From contig JBBMOL010000140.1 in assembly GCA_037954665.1 (NCBI GenBank), positions 1,426,001 through 1,490,000 on the forward strand: a stretch of 64,000 nt of DNA, given 5' to 3'. The notes under the pieces were generated by a model that saw only the letters and a list, made by a program, of their open reading frames with translations, ran no database searches and had not been told where the DNA came from. Within the stretch, counting starts at the first letter, position 1; each line of letters opens with the position of its first letter. This document shows, piece after piece, positions 1 to 11,999 of the stretch. A program made the translations under genes and the position numbers. The DNA is from Laguncularia racemosa. Lineage: Eukaryota; Streptophyta; Magnoliopsida; Myrtales; Combretaceae.

Positions 1-1013
1 CTTGTAGAATAGAACTAAGTATTTTTTTTTTATAATTGAATAAGTATTTTTTTTTTTATAATTGAATAAGTTTACATTCTTTTCTTAGAGATGTAAGTGA
101 CGATAGTAGAAATACTTCTCTAGGTACGTGTTTGCCTTATTATGCTATTTGTGAATGTTAGTGTAGTTTCTTAATGAAGTTAATTGATGATTAAACTTAA
201 TTGTGTTGTTGCTTGTGCTTGGCTCATCCTAAGGGCATGCAGTGGCAAATCCTTAGGGGGCACCTTGATGATCAACATATTGCATTGTCCCTAATAGAGT
301 CGTGTATCAAAATTATCTGAAGTAGATTAGGATTAAACAAGGTTTGCAGTTGCGGTTTCCATTAAGATAATATACATGTAAATACTATATGTGTATCGAG
401 GTCATAAGTGCCCCTATATTGTGTGTTGTTTAATGAAGATAAATGAACTAATAACTTGGTGTGTTGCATACTACTATTACATATATGCATGTGCTATTGT
501 TATCGTGTGGCATGCGTATGTCAATGTAGTACTTATGTATTGGGCTTAGGCTCATCCCTTTTTATTTTGTAGTTGCAAGCAAGATTAATGAGCACATCAT
601 CTACAATGAGAATGGAAATTGGTGGGACATTATGTAGATGAACATGGGAGAGAATATTATTATAATGTTAATGAAGAATGATAAGAAATTAAGGAAGAAC
701 AACTATTAGAACTTTAGATTGTTGAGCTAAGAATATGAAGATAGTACTAGATTCTTAATTATGTTAAGTATTATATGAGGATAGATGTTTACCTTTAATT
801 TAATTTGAGATTATCTGTATTGTTTTAATAAATGTTGATTGGAATGACTAATTACTTGAAAGTTATTTATTTCTTTTATTAAAGTAATATTAGTATGAAT
901 GTAATGTGAATATGAATAGGTTTAAATTTGTATGGAGATTTAGAGCTTTAGAATGTCGCTATGCAAAAGTGACATGTGGTGAGTTGTAATAATTCAAAAT
1001 TTGGGACATTACA
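1..1013 (+). repeat. Tekay-type LTR, 3' part (cut by window edge)
   Basis: This segment aligns over nearly its whole length with 40981-41959, the second half of the 3' LTR of the plus-strand Tekay-type element. Shared landmarks include TAGGGGGCACCTTGATGAT (near 255 and 41214), GCTTAGGCTC (near 543 and 41501) and the terminus ending in CATTACA. The end at 1013 is placed by that terminus. It may be a solo LTR or the end of an element lying to the left. There are no coding domains here. Confidence 0.8.
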
Positions 1014-1020
1014 TAGCTGC

Positions 1021-1500
1021 TGATAAGAATATGAATGTTTCTGGCTTGCAGTATTAGAAAATTAATCGATTGGATGCTGTTCTCGACCTTTTCACTTTAT
1101 CCAAATTCTGTATAATCCATTGGAGTCCGAGTTGGTTTAGGTAAAGAGTTCAATTGCTTAGACTGGTTCAATTAGAGGGACATCCTGCCAAGAACTTCAA
1201 GACAATATCATCATGCGTTTGTCGGAGAAGATGACAGTTCTTGAATTACTTATAAAACGAAGTAATACTTTTCCTAGATTTTACTTTGAATCAAATAGAT
1301 CTTCGACTTTGTTGATGGACTACGTATAAGTAATATCAAGAATTAGACTAAACTAGAGATAGTTGTGGGGCTGATACCTTGGCTACCATCGTCACTTAAT
1401 GATATTTTAAATAAATAAATAAACAACAATAACAACATTTCTCCATGAAACTTCTCAGGCTAGAATCAATCTACCATCTCCCTTTGCTGGTGGGTCATGG
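1021..1500 (+). repeat. Block A, copy 1 (first part)
   Basis: Low-copy-looking sequence that recurs in the same orientation at 61447-61942 with high but imperfect identity. It contains an 89-bp exon-like stretch (1052-1140) and GATGACAGTTCTTGAATTAC at about 1228. In the other copy the sequence runs on without interruption into the segment found here at 3418-3540. I do not recognise a gene family. Confidence 0.8.
1052..1140 (+). pseudogene. Exon-like 89-bp segment with splice-site flanks (copy 1)
   Basis: It is preceded by a pyrimidine-rich TTTCTGGCTTGCAG acceptor-like stretch and followed by GTAAAG, a donor-like start. The equivalent at 61489-61577 has exactly the same length and flanks and reads through with no stop. 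Here the codon matching Trp in the other copy is TAG (third codon from TATTAG). Most other differences between the copies are conservative. The protein family is unknown to me. If it is an exon, this copy is broken. Confidence 0.35.
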
Positions 1501-3417
1501 CGTGCCTTGATGTGCTTTTTTTTTTTTTTTTCCTCCAAACCTTGTGTTTCCTAAATAGAATATTAAAAGAATGCAAGTATATATATATATATACGCCCCC
1601 ATATATATTAAGAAAAAATATTTTTCTTAAATGGCTTTTAATTTGCAAAATCACATGAATTTTTATTTTTCAACTCTCTTTTCTTGATTATTGTCTTCAC
1701 TAAAAACTATAATAAGAGACTGAAAAAATAGGGAGAGTATACTTAAATGATATGATTTAAAAAAAATTCGTAAAATAGCATACCCAAAAATATTATTCAA
1801 AAAATATGTTATAAACTCGGAACACGCCTTCAATTTTGCCAATTTGCTTGAAGGGGAAAACACGATTTTCACATTTAGTACTTTTTAAAAAAATATTATT
1901 ATTAAATTTTTTAATGAAAAATCATGTAAAGAAAAATAAATTTTCTCAAATAATTTTTTTTAATTTTAAATCAATGTTGATAATTTTTAAAATTATGATT
2001 TTTTTTTCTATTCTATGTGAACCTTCAATTTATTTATATAAAAAAAATTGAATTTGAAAAAAGTTATCATTAGAAAAAAAATTAATGAAAAATCATAAAT
2101 AAATTTTATGAAAAGAACTATAAATCGATATTAAAATAGGAAAAATAATTTATTAGACAATGTTAATAAATTTATCAATTTCAAATATTAATTTACACCA
2201 ATAAAAATTTTGATGAAAGATTTGCATATGAAATAAATAAGAAAAAAATAGAATCTTGTCCCCTATTATTCTTTCTCTTAGTGAATTGTCTTACCAACTA
2301 GGCAAATGTGCTTGTAGGCTCTCTTGATGGCCTTAAATGTGGAGTAGGAAGAGCCTATGACTTTTGTGTTGAATGGTACTAGGAGGTATCATCGAAATTT
2401 CGAGGAGGCAATAAAGTCTAATCTATAACACATTGTAAAAATTCACATTGATATATTAGTTGTTTACTAGAGTGTCTCTTCTACGGAGCAAGTGATGTAG
2501 GGACAGGGCCACTAATGAAATGACAATGTAGTGTGACATATGTGCTAGGCATGGGGGTTAAGCTATCATACATCGCATTGGAATCGGGTGGGAACTGTTG
2601 GTCATGTATTGGATATTCATGTACCTCAGCTTGGTTTCGGGGTTGTTGATGTCCTTAATCTTATGACATGTAGGAATCGGCTACTGTTGCTATATGTTAA
2701 CAGGTTGTGCCTTAGCCTCAACTTGTGCCATGCTACTAGTAAGCCTATGGGTATAGCATTACTTCCCCCCCCACCCCCCCCCCGGTCATGTATGAATTCA
2801 AGACCATGATCAGCTAGACTTGTAACTATGTTATCATTTGATGATAGGTAGATTTATCTTAATGTATTAGCCTGCATATTAGAATGGATCATAAATCGAA
2901 TAAGTAACATATATGTAATGAATCACCTAGTTAGTGCTGATGCTGGCAAAACTAAAGGCACGTTTTAGATTTGTGACTTTTTAAGTATACTATTTCAAAT
3001 TTTTTAAAAAAAAATCATATTATTTTAGTATATTGCCCAGAAAAATAGCCATCCAAACATTAAAATGGAAAGAAAACAAATCAAACACAAGTTATATAGT
3101 ATTCTAAATATCATATTTTGAAAAGATAAATATAGACAAAATATGGAAGAAAAATATAATCCAAATCAATCTTTTTTTAATTATTTAAAACATAAAATTC
3201 TTCCGATTAGAATTATAATCAATGATAAGAACACACAAAGTTTGATTTTAAACATTAACCATAGTTGAAAACTTGTTAATTTGGCATTACTTGTTGAAGT
3301 GAGAAACTAAATGTGAGAGGAAAAAGAATTAGATGAAGTGAAAGTGATTGAAAAAGGAAACATAATCTTATGAATCTGATTTTTCTTGCCTCACCACCAT
3401 GCCAAGACTATTTTTTT
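1501..3417. other. 1.9-kb AT-rich segment present only in block A copy 1
   Basis: The A copy near 61942 passes directly from TCATGG into CCAGCATGACCC. Here those two motifs are separated by about 1.9 kb. The segment is very AT-rich up to about 2270, then more mixed to about 2900, with a C8-A-C10 run at 2765-2783. It has no long ORF, no recognisable domain and no clear terminal repeats or target duplication. It is either an insertion in this copy or a deletion in the other. Confidence 0.6.
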
Positions 3418-3545
3418 GGCCAGCATGACCCGACGTAGACTACATATAATAATTTATATGGACACTTCATTCTTAATCACCGTCACTCCACCTCATGCTT
3501 CTCTCTCTCTCTCTCTATATATATATATTTATATATAGAAATCTC
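3418..3545 (+). repeat. Block A, copy 1 (second part) with (CT)n(AT)n microsatellite
   Basis: It matches 61945-62069 closely, including CATGACCCGACGTAGACTA and ACCTCATGCTTCTCTC. It ends in a CT run passing into an AT run (about 3499-3530), which in the other copy (62026-62062) differs in repeat number. The other copy is then interrupted by a copia LTR at 62070. Confidence 0.8.
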
Positions 3546-4440
3546 AACTAACTAAATAAAAGAAAACAAAATATGGAAAGAGAGAATATTACCTTATTAT
3601 AAGTGTGATGGAGATCGGACAGTAAATGATCGGTCATTAACCTTAAAATAGTACCCCGGTTTGCAATTTTTTACTTCACGAAACAGCTTGGAAATGAAAT
3701 TAGTTTAATCGGTCGGCGTGGTGGCGTGGAGACGAAGTAAAATTCAACTATTCACGAATTGTTTGATCTTGTTCAAAGAACAATATGACAGGAAGAAAAA
3801 TAAAAAATACAGAAAACGAAGAACCAGAATTTGAGCGATGACGAAAAGGCAGCTTCCGGGGGACGCGGTTCTACCAACCAAGCGTCCTTAAATTACGAAA
3901 CACGAAGGTGCAAAAAGTAAGTCCCAGTTTCCAAATTTTGACTGACCAGATAGCTGATGCTTTCATAGCACTACTATGATACATTAAACTCAAATCATCT
4001 TTGCTGTATTTTCGGAATAAGAAAAAGAAGAAGAAATGGACTGGATAGCAGCACTAGTGGAGTATTTTTGAAAGATTTGAGGTTCTAAATTAGGGGTGTT
4101 TATGGTTCAGTTTAGTTCAAATCCTTGATGAATTGATCTATTTTTACAAATCGAGATTTTGATTTGAATTACTTTAAATGTGGTTCAGTTTGAACCACTT
4201 TTTTTTTTTTTAATTCTTGTTGATATACTAATAGTTATTGAAATTTTTAATTAAATATTGATATTTAAGAAACATTAGCAAGAGGAAGAAGACAATGAAG
4301 GCATATTTATTTGTTTATTGAAACAAAAAAAGAAAAGAAAAAAACATGCTTTCATTGGGGAATGAAAAGATGTAGCGTGCATAATTTGAACACAACCACT
4401 TACTCCCTTCTTGCATACATTCTTAGGCTACATACTAACT
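3546..4440. other. Intergenic: GC-richer island and MITE-like stretch, no confirmed gene
   Basis: Positions 3600-3970 are noticeably richer in GC than their surroundings and carry an ATG at 3838 that opens only a 17-codon frame ending TAA, followed by a donor-like GTAAGT near 3918. It could be a remnant first exon, but nothing downstream supports a gene. Positions 4094-4200 (GGGGTGTTTATGGTTCAG and related GGTTCAGTTTGAACC) resemble the ends of small non-autonomous DNA elements. A similar TTGGTTTGAAACG-type stretch lies in opposite orientation near 42745-42890. Confidence 0.4.
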
Positions 4441-6200
4441 AGTCCATACATGCAACATATTTTACTTAAAAAAAATATCAAATTTAGTACTTTAACTTTA
4501 CTTTTTTTTTTTTTGTAATTAACTATCTGAAATTTCAAAATATCAATTTATTGCTTGATTTTTGTCTATTTTTTTTATTAATTACCTCAATTTTTTCCTT
4601 TTTACAATCTACTACATGAACTTTACTTTTTTTTTTTTTTTGGAAATAAACCATTCCATTCATGGTATTGTAAATGACCTTAAAAATTTGTAGATAGTAA
4701 ATTAATAATTTTAAACTTTAGGTAATTAATTATAAGAAAATAAAAAATTTAGGTATCAAATGTAATACTTACCCTTTTAGTTATCATGATCAATAAAATG
4801 GCAAAGCATGCGTGGATGGAACCTACAACCCTAGGGATCCATGCACACACCTCAAGCCATTTGATTTGTTGATCAACTCAATCATGACACACTAGAAATA
4901 TTATTTGATATGATATAATCTTGATGAATTTTGGCAAGGAGTCAAGATTGAACAATTTCATATTGGAATTTTTTTTCGTGCAAGACAAACATTTTGAGCC
5001 TTTATAAGTGGTTATGGGGGTTAAATTGGATAAAGAAGTGATTTATCACTTAGGTAGAGTAAGAAATCCAAACAAAGCCAAGTTTGATGGGCACTCAAGG
5101 AAAAATTTACTCACTTTCTTGAGGGGAAAAGAGAAATTCCTCGGGGTAATTTCAATTCATCAAAGTATCATGCAATTTATTTGTAGTGTCAACACTAAAT
5201 CCCTAAAAGTTGTCCATGCAAAAACCCTCTCTTATATATATAAAAATTTGGTTTTTTTTTTTAATTTATGAATAATATTTTTTATGATTTTATGAAAAAA
5301 ATAAGAAAAAAAAAAGCGCAATAGAAAATGAGATGTCTATGTGAAGCCTTAGAAATAGGCACACCAACCCCAAATTGCTCTATTTGCTACAATTTATAAG
5401 CCTTATATGTTAAATAACTTCAAAGAGAAGTTGTCTTCACAAGGATCTAAAAACCACCATCCAAATCCTCCATTATGGACAAGTATAGTCGGGGAAAATC
5501 TATGGTGAGTTCATTTTAAATCCAAAATACAACAACCTCCAAATCTAACCATAAAAGCAAGAAGCCACTAAAAGGGAAAATGTGCTATCAAGTACTTGTT
5601 TTCAACCCGGCATATATCAAGTTATGAGAACTTGCTTTTCAACTCTCATATATGCTATTATATATATTGAGGACAAAAGTGAACCGGGCATATTTATGGA
5701 TATGAGAACCTTGTAATGTGTTACCATCATATTGGATTTATTTCCAGTCTTAGGCATAACCTTTTTTTTTTTCTTGTCGGTATTGGAATTTTCCACTTTA
5801 TATCGTATATATCAAAATATCTGTCTTTCAATTATTATTATTATTATTATTACTACTACTACTATCCTTATATTGTATGTTTGTTCATTTATAATCCAAA
5901 TCGAGATTTGATTCCAACAATTGCGTAACATATCATGGCCTGGACCTACGTTCGGTCAACAAAATCCTGCTAAAATTACCACATTGATAAAGAGCTGGAA
6001 ATGATGAGGCTATTTACAATGTATGCGTGTTTCTTATTGTATGTATTGTTGTAGATTTCTTAATGCTTAGTAAAACTTCATTCATAAAATAAAATTAACG
6101 AGATACTAATTCTCCATATTCAAGAATGGTTGTAGACCTGTTCTTCTCAAATCCCAAATCCCATGTGCATTCATCTAACTTGCGACAAGAAAACTGACGT
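4441..6200 (+). repeat. Block B, copy 1 (upstream of the BAHD gene)
   Basis: This block recurs at about 24120-25850 (copy 2, full length plus a 256-bp insertion) and 57663-58498 (copy 3, first half only). Shared landmarks include CCTCAAGCCATTTGATT, ATTGAACAATTTCATATTGG and AACTTCAAAGAGAAGTTG. It holds an ATT/ACT trinucleotide run at 5831-5864. Only short, unconserved ORFs are present, so I call it non-coding. Its position just before the BAHD promoter suggests it belongs to the duplicated BAHD unit. Confidence 0.8.
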
Positions 6201-6415
6201 GCCGCGTTGTATTACTTCCTATGCTATCTAAACCTCGTTGCTTGAGCAAAAATAGCTTTAATGCAAAACCAGACTATTTAATTCATATTTTCTATGGACG
6301 AATGACTGTCTTATGCCATTCACGAGGACCGCCTTTTCTTACTCAGTCCAACAAGCTTACGTTAACTTGCATTGAGAGGCAAGTTCCCAAGACCTATCAA
6401 CCTAAATTCTTGTGG

Positions 6416-6424
6416 TATATAAAG
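6416..6424 (+). promoter_or_regulatory. Candidate TATA box of the BAHD gene
   Basis: TATATAAAG lies about 880 bp before the chosen ATG and about 130 bp before a good donor site that would end a leader exon. A CA-rich, A-run-containing leader (about 6450-6545) follows, as is common in plant 5' UTRs. The spacing only makes sense if the leader intron at 6546-7269 is real. Confidence 0.45.
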
Positions 6425-6545
6425 CGTTAATTCCCCTGCGAAATCAAACATCCTACCTTGCTATCTTAACTAGATCAAACAGCCCACAAAAAAAAAAAAA
6501 AAAAACATAAAGCATTTGAAGTTCCAAATTCCAACCACGAGAAAG

Positions 6546-7269
6546 GTAAGGCATTCTTCTCTTTTACTATCTGATATGTATGTTTGTTATGTAGAAATAA
6601 ATTTAGAATAGAATTATAATTTTAGTTCAATTCGTTTTTCTATATTTGTAAGTGCTTTTAAAAGTTTTTCAAATCACAATTCCGTCTTTATTGAGGAATT
6701 TGACTCCATGTTGGGTGAGTGAGGATTGATTCCACTTCACTATTATTATGGAAATTCACAAAATAATAAGTATATTTATTTTATCTATGAATTGAAGGCA
6801 TTTTTGACAAATTTCACCATAATGCATTAATGAATTAACGATTAAACATTGTTTCCAAATATAAGAAATGGACTTATTGATCTAATTCCAAGCTACTTTT
6901 ATACACCAAACATCATATTAGTATGTTTTGACTAAAAGTGCTTAATTTCCGATCCTTCTTTTCGACTCAATGCTGGATTTTCCAAATCTAAGCTGGTGGT
7001 TTGGGGAATTTTGATACTAGCAAAACTTAGTTTTATCACAAACCAGTTATAAAATTTAAAAAAATAATCCCAAAAGGAACTAACAAACAGTGACATTTTC
7101 CAACAACGTGAATTATTTTTCTCAGAGAACAATTATTTTATTCCGAATTTTGATGTTTCACGGCATAAATAATTGGCATTTTTAGGAAAAGAAAAATGCC
7201 AGACGCGTACGTGCTTTAACCCGTGCATATTAGCTTAACGCCAAAAGAACTTGTTTTCCTTGTGCGTAG
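6546..7269 (+). other. Probable 5'-UTR (leader) intron of the BAHD gene
   Basis: It begins GTAAGG after GAGAAAG and ends GTGCGTAG after a T-rich stretch, giving a 724-bp AT-rich intron that would bring the leader exon to within 29 nt of the ATG at 7299. Positions 6890-7035 inside it are related, in reverse complement, to 41961-42180, so the intron may contain a small mobile or duplicated segment. This is inferred from splice motifs only. Confidence 0.45.
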
Positions 7270-7298
7270 ATCAAAGAAAACTTCAAGCTACACTGAAC

Positions 7299-9286
7299 AT
7301 GGAGACATTGACTCTCGATGGAGGCATCATGACAGTAAGAAAACAGAAGCCGATCGTGGTCAAGCCCGAGTCCGAAACCCCAGATGGTTCTTATTACTTG
7401 TCAAGCTTGGATCAGGCTATTCCAGTCTTCGTAGACACAATCTATTGTTACGAAAAATACGACGAAACCACTTTCGATGTGATGAAAAAATCTTTGGCAA
7501 AAATTCTGGTTCCCTTCTATCCATTGGCTGGAAAATTGGCTCAAACCGCTAATGGGAGGTTCGAAATAGAATGCACAAAGCGGGGGGTGCCGTTCGTCGA
7601 GGCGGTGGCCAACATCGACATTGAGGGTTTGGGGGACATGAGAGCTCCTGATCATGATGTTTCTAAGAAGCTTATTTACAAAGATCATTCTGCTAAAAAC
7701 CTTCTAGAGTTTCCCTTACTAACTGTTCAGGTGAGTTCATCTTATGTTTTTGTGCTTAAACATTGACTTGGAAAGAAGATAATTCATCTTTTTGGGCAAA
7801 TGATTTTCGGTATCTATTTCAAGTGTAACTTTGGTGTTGACATTTCATGTTCTTTGTCTAATTAGGGTTTATAAATTATTTATATGCCATGCATCGCCTG
7901 GTTTTGGAAGCTCATGAATATATACATGAAAGGGTGACGTATATAAAGATGGAATGAGGTTCGCATTCGTCTATTGGCATGTATAAGAGAAACATCATGA
8001 GTGCAAATATTGAATGGTATAGCCCGAAAGTCAATTTAGTCAAGAAACTTCTTTTTTTTTTATGCCATACTTAGCTATTTTGTCGTAGGATAAAATACTT
8101 AAGAAAATATCAAAAGTATTTTATTATTATTTTTTCAAGGACAACATGATTATATAGGAAATTAAAAAGTATTTTTTTTTTTTAATTTAGAATTTAAATA
8201 TTCAATTTCGAATATAAAAGATTATATAAACACTGAGAATATATAAAGGGATGTATTTGTAATTTATTCTTTATCTTTTGCTGTAAAATATAAGGATCTT
8301 TTGATAACTTTCTCTATTCATTCATATTATAAGAAATACATATACATGATGATTAGCGAAGATTTTAAGTCAGATGAAAATAATTTTTTTAATGTGAATA
8401 TCATGACGATGATTCCTTAAAATAGGTAACCAAGTTCAAGTGTGGAGGCTTCACGCTGGGCACAACTATAAGCCACTGCGTTGTCGACGGTATATCAGCG
8501 ATGCGCTTCTACCAAGGGTGGGCCGAGGTTACAAGAGGCTTGTCCCCAACAACAATTCCATTTCACGACCGAACATTGCTGAAGGCATGTGACCCTCCAC
8601 TGTCCAAATACCCTTTTGTAGACTATGTCCCAATATGCGACTCCTCAAACATGGCGGAATTGTATGACCGAGAGCCAATGGCATCACGAACAATAACCTT
8701 TGATTCCAACAAGATTGCAGCTTTGAAAAAAATGGTATTAGCAGATGGTTTTGTTAAGAAATGCTCTAGCTTTGCCGCGGTCACGGCTCTATTGTGGCGG
8801 GCGAGAAATGAGGCATTAAACATGAAACCTAGTCAATCGGCAAAGCTTCTTATTATGGTTGACATTCGGTCTAGACTCGATAAGCCATTATGTGCGGAAT
8901 ATTTCGGCAACACCATCACGAGTACCGGGTGTTTGTCGACGGCCGGAGAGCTGGCCAAGAGGCCCCTTTCTTATGCTGTGGGGATGATTAACAATGCTGT
9001 GGCAGTTGTTAATAATGATTTCATTCAGTCGAGGCTAGGCTATATTGAGAAGTATAGACCACAACTTTCTCATGTTGGGACTCTAGTGGTAAGTGCATGG
9101 ACGGGGCTAGACTATAGTACGACCGACTTTGGATGCGGTGAGCCAACACAATTTGGATGTGCAGCCTTAGCAAAGGAGTTTTGTGTGCTGTTGCCTCATG
9201 GTGAAGATAAGAGAGGCATAGCAGCTTGTTTGGCTTTGCCTGTTTCGGTCATGAAAACATTGGAAAAGCTAATCCAAGAAGTCTAA
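7299..9286 (+). CDS. BAHD acyltransferase (omega-hydroxyacid/fatty-alcohol hydroxycinnamoyltransferase-like), two exons
   Basis: Exons are 7299-7730 and 8426-9286; the intron 7731-8425 starts GTGAGT, ends ATAG and is phase 0. The product is 430 residues, normal for the family. BAHD enzymes are cytosolic and transfer an acyl group from a CoA thioester to an alcohol or amine. The catalytic HCVVD motif (HxxxD) is at residues 161-165 and the structural motif near the C-terminus reads DFGCG at 378-382, where the family usually has DFGWG. The N-terminal YYLSSLDQ region and the VTKFKCGGF stretch just before HxxxD resemble the clade of omega-hydroxypalmitate O-feruloyltransferase and fatty-alcohol caffeoyltransferase, which serve suberin and wax phenolics. 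The exact substrate is inference. The start was chosen because upstream in-frame sequence lacks an ATG and contains an acceptor site at 7269. No frameshift or stop interrupts it. A truncated paralogue lies at 52780-53270. Confidence 0.92.
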
Positions 9287-11975
9287 GAATAACAAATAAA
9301 TTTACATTGGTCTCGAATGAGTATCAGAAAGTTCAAATCTAGAGAGATAAATTGTTTAAATACTTCATGAATTCTTTTTTATGTTAAATAAAGTGGAGGC
9401 AAATAATTAAAGTGTGTAATCACAAGTAATATTCTTTTGTTTAATCTGCATTTGCTTGCATTTTAATTAAAATGTATTTCTTGAAAATAAGTTCCAATGT
9501 AGCTATGAATTCATGTACAACCGGTTTAGAGTTTTTTTTTTTCCCCCTCTCTCTCTTTTCTTATTATTTATTATTTACTTTTTTTGAGATGGCGCTAGGG
9601 TTAGGGTTCTGCACATGATCTAAATTGACTGCGTGTTCTGAGATTAGTACATATGGTTTACATACAATTTGACCTATGATAGAAATTTCTTTGTAATGGC
9701 TAAGGCTCTTATGATCTACTAGTATGGATTCTGGTTTTCAGGTGGATGGATTAGGTATGAATCCCCTTTCCTTTATTGTAATGAAAAGAAAAAATCCTTT
9801 TAGTGTTATAGTTAAATGTAATACCAAATAAGTTTCCGATAGTGGTAGATTAGGGAGAAGAAAAAGTCATGTGGCCATCGCGTTAATTTCACTTGTTTTT
9901 TGTTAGAAATATAGCATTTCTAGAGCAATACAGCAACTTGGGGTAGATAGGTGATTTACCAAGTCTCCTTTAACATACATTATCTCTGCTTCCATAACCC
10001 AGATCATTCAAGTCTCCTTATTGGCATGTTCATAGACTAAAGATTTTTGTTTTGGGTGAATTCAAAGGTTGCCATTCTGATTTTGATTTGGTTTTGGATG
10101 CCTTTGCACCCAAAGATATGAGATATATAGATATGCTAACTTAAATTTATGTCAATGAAAAGAACTAACATAGATTATTAAAGTAAAAAAGTGAATATGT
10201 TCAATAAGTTAAACATAGATAGAGATATTGCATGTTACCAACCACGAGAGGAGAGGTGGAAAAAAAAATTATATTGGTATTAATATATCACATATTTGAA
10301 TCATTAGTGGATAAATATCAATAATATTTAAATTTACATTAGTAATAGTAGGTACTTTATATAAAAAAGAAAGAGAAAACACCATTCATGTTTCCAATTA
10401 TTAAAATTATATTAATGTTTTCTACCATGGATCCATCAATCACATGTGTTAGTAGTATTAAATTTTTTTTGGAAGAGTCAAATGTTTGGCGTTGTTGAGA
10501 TAAATGCCTTTATGTCCTTGTGTTCTTGTTTTCTTGTATTACTTTATCTTTACACATTGATCATCTTACAAGTTCATCAAATGCATAAAAAATGGTGTGT
10601 ATATCTATACTTGATTCTAAGACCAAGTTAATTCATAGTGGATGATCTTATTTATTGAAATTGAGGCAGTGCTTTTTTCTTAAATGTAAGTTGAGGCACA
10701 CTTAAGCTTGGGGCACTATTGTTGTATGACACCTCCATTAGACTTTATCAAGTATGCTATGAGAGTAAAAGCTATGAGATAAATGATTTTTAACAAATCT
10801 CTCTATTGAAAACTTAATATACAAGGAAGTGATTCTATATGAAAATTCGTTTGTGGGACCATCTCCTATGTAACATACTTGTAGAGGCTATATGTATCTT
10901 GCTCTAGTGCCCCTTTACTATATCTGAATTGGTCATTACCCCTACATGGGTTTAACAAAAGGAAAATAAGTTGGCCAATATATAAAGGAAGCCATGTAGC
11001 TTACTAAGAAGATTTATGACTCAAAACTACATGACCAACAAAGCTGAACCAAATTTGATGTCAACGAGGTTTTTAATAATTATGGCTAAGATTAATTATG
11101 GGATAATTGATGGAAAAGATAAATGTGTTGTGTGATAAGTACTAAATCACCAAAAACACTTCTCTACATGTGGATTCATTGAAACTCGGGTTTATAAGGA
11201 AGATAATATCTAAGTTGAGATCCTCACATTTAATTAGATTTTGAATTTAGAAATAAAATAAAAAATTTGGTAATACACACAAAAAATAATGCAGAAACTA
11301 AAATATTAAATTATTTAAAAGGATAATTTGTTCATTAATGCCAAATTGAATTTAATGAGTGTTTAAATAGAAATGAAACTACGAAAAAAAGCCCTAAAAT
11401 TTTATCAAGGTAGCAAAATTCTCCTAAAGAGTTAAAATAGAAATATTCTCTAAAGAAAACAATGAAAAATAAGAAAATTCTTCTACAAGTTAGTCTTACT
11501 AACATGCCCATCAATCAAGATAATGTATATCATATAAGCTCGCTCTCTCTCTCCCATCATCATATATAACCCACATTTATTATTTTTGTCTTTCGATTCC
11601 CAAATCCCCCTTTATTTTGCCATTTTCAATTTACTTTAAAGATTTCCTAAATCTCTTCTTCTTATATTTATTTGCAGTTTATCTTAATCTTTTGTTTATT
11701 GCTTTGAATGAGATATTGAAGTTAGGGTACAATAGTTAAACGGAGGGAAGGAAGTTGAAATAACAAGATCTAGTCACCAAGGTTTTTATTTTAGTTTCTG
11801 TCTTTCTTTCATTTAGCTATGTTTTATCTCCTTAAGAGATTTTCTTTTGGTTAGGCTGCTAATTTTTCATTACTAGTTGAAAATTTATCGTATAAATGGG
11901 ATGCTTAACATTAATAAAAAAGAAGTGTTCGTTATGGAACAATTCTACCTCATCTCTCTATTTAGTTGTTAGTAT
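9287..11975 (+). repeat. Block C, copy 1 (downstream of the intact BAHD gene)
   Basis: The whole 2.7 kb recurs at 53271-57632, immediately downstream of the truncated BAHD copy. Landmarks are CTTCATGAATTCTTTTTTAT (9364), GGTTGCCATTCTGATTT (10068) and AGATTTTCTTTTGGTTAGGC (11839). A TATA-like CATATATAACCC near 11561 and a CT run are kept in both copies, followed by leader-like pyrimidine-rich DNA. Open frames are short and their starts are not conserved between copies. I see no supportable gene here. Confidence 0.85.
9295..9392 (+). terminator. Candidate poly(A) signals of the BAHD gene
   Basis: AATAAA occurs at 9295-9300, only nine bases after the stop codon, and again at 9387-9392, about 100 bases downstream. 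The second is in the better place for plant 3' end formation and is preserved in the copy near 53361-53372. No transcript evidence is available. Confidence 0.4.
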
Positions 11976-11999
11976 TTCATTGTATTGCAACAATTTAAT

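Noticed and set aside
1466..2051. Several 60-70-codon frames rich in Phe, Ile and Lys
   Set aside because: They are composition effects of A/T-rich DNA and overlap on both strands, with no domain and no conservation in the other A copy.
7401..7688. 95-codon minus-strand frame opposite BAHD exon 1, and 7223-7552 in another plus frame
   Set aside because: They are shadow frames of the real exon; the BAHD frame has clear family motifs and splice sites.
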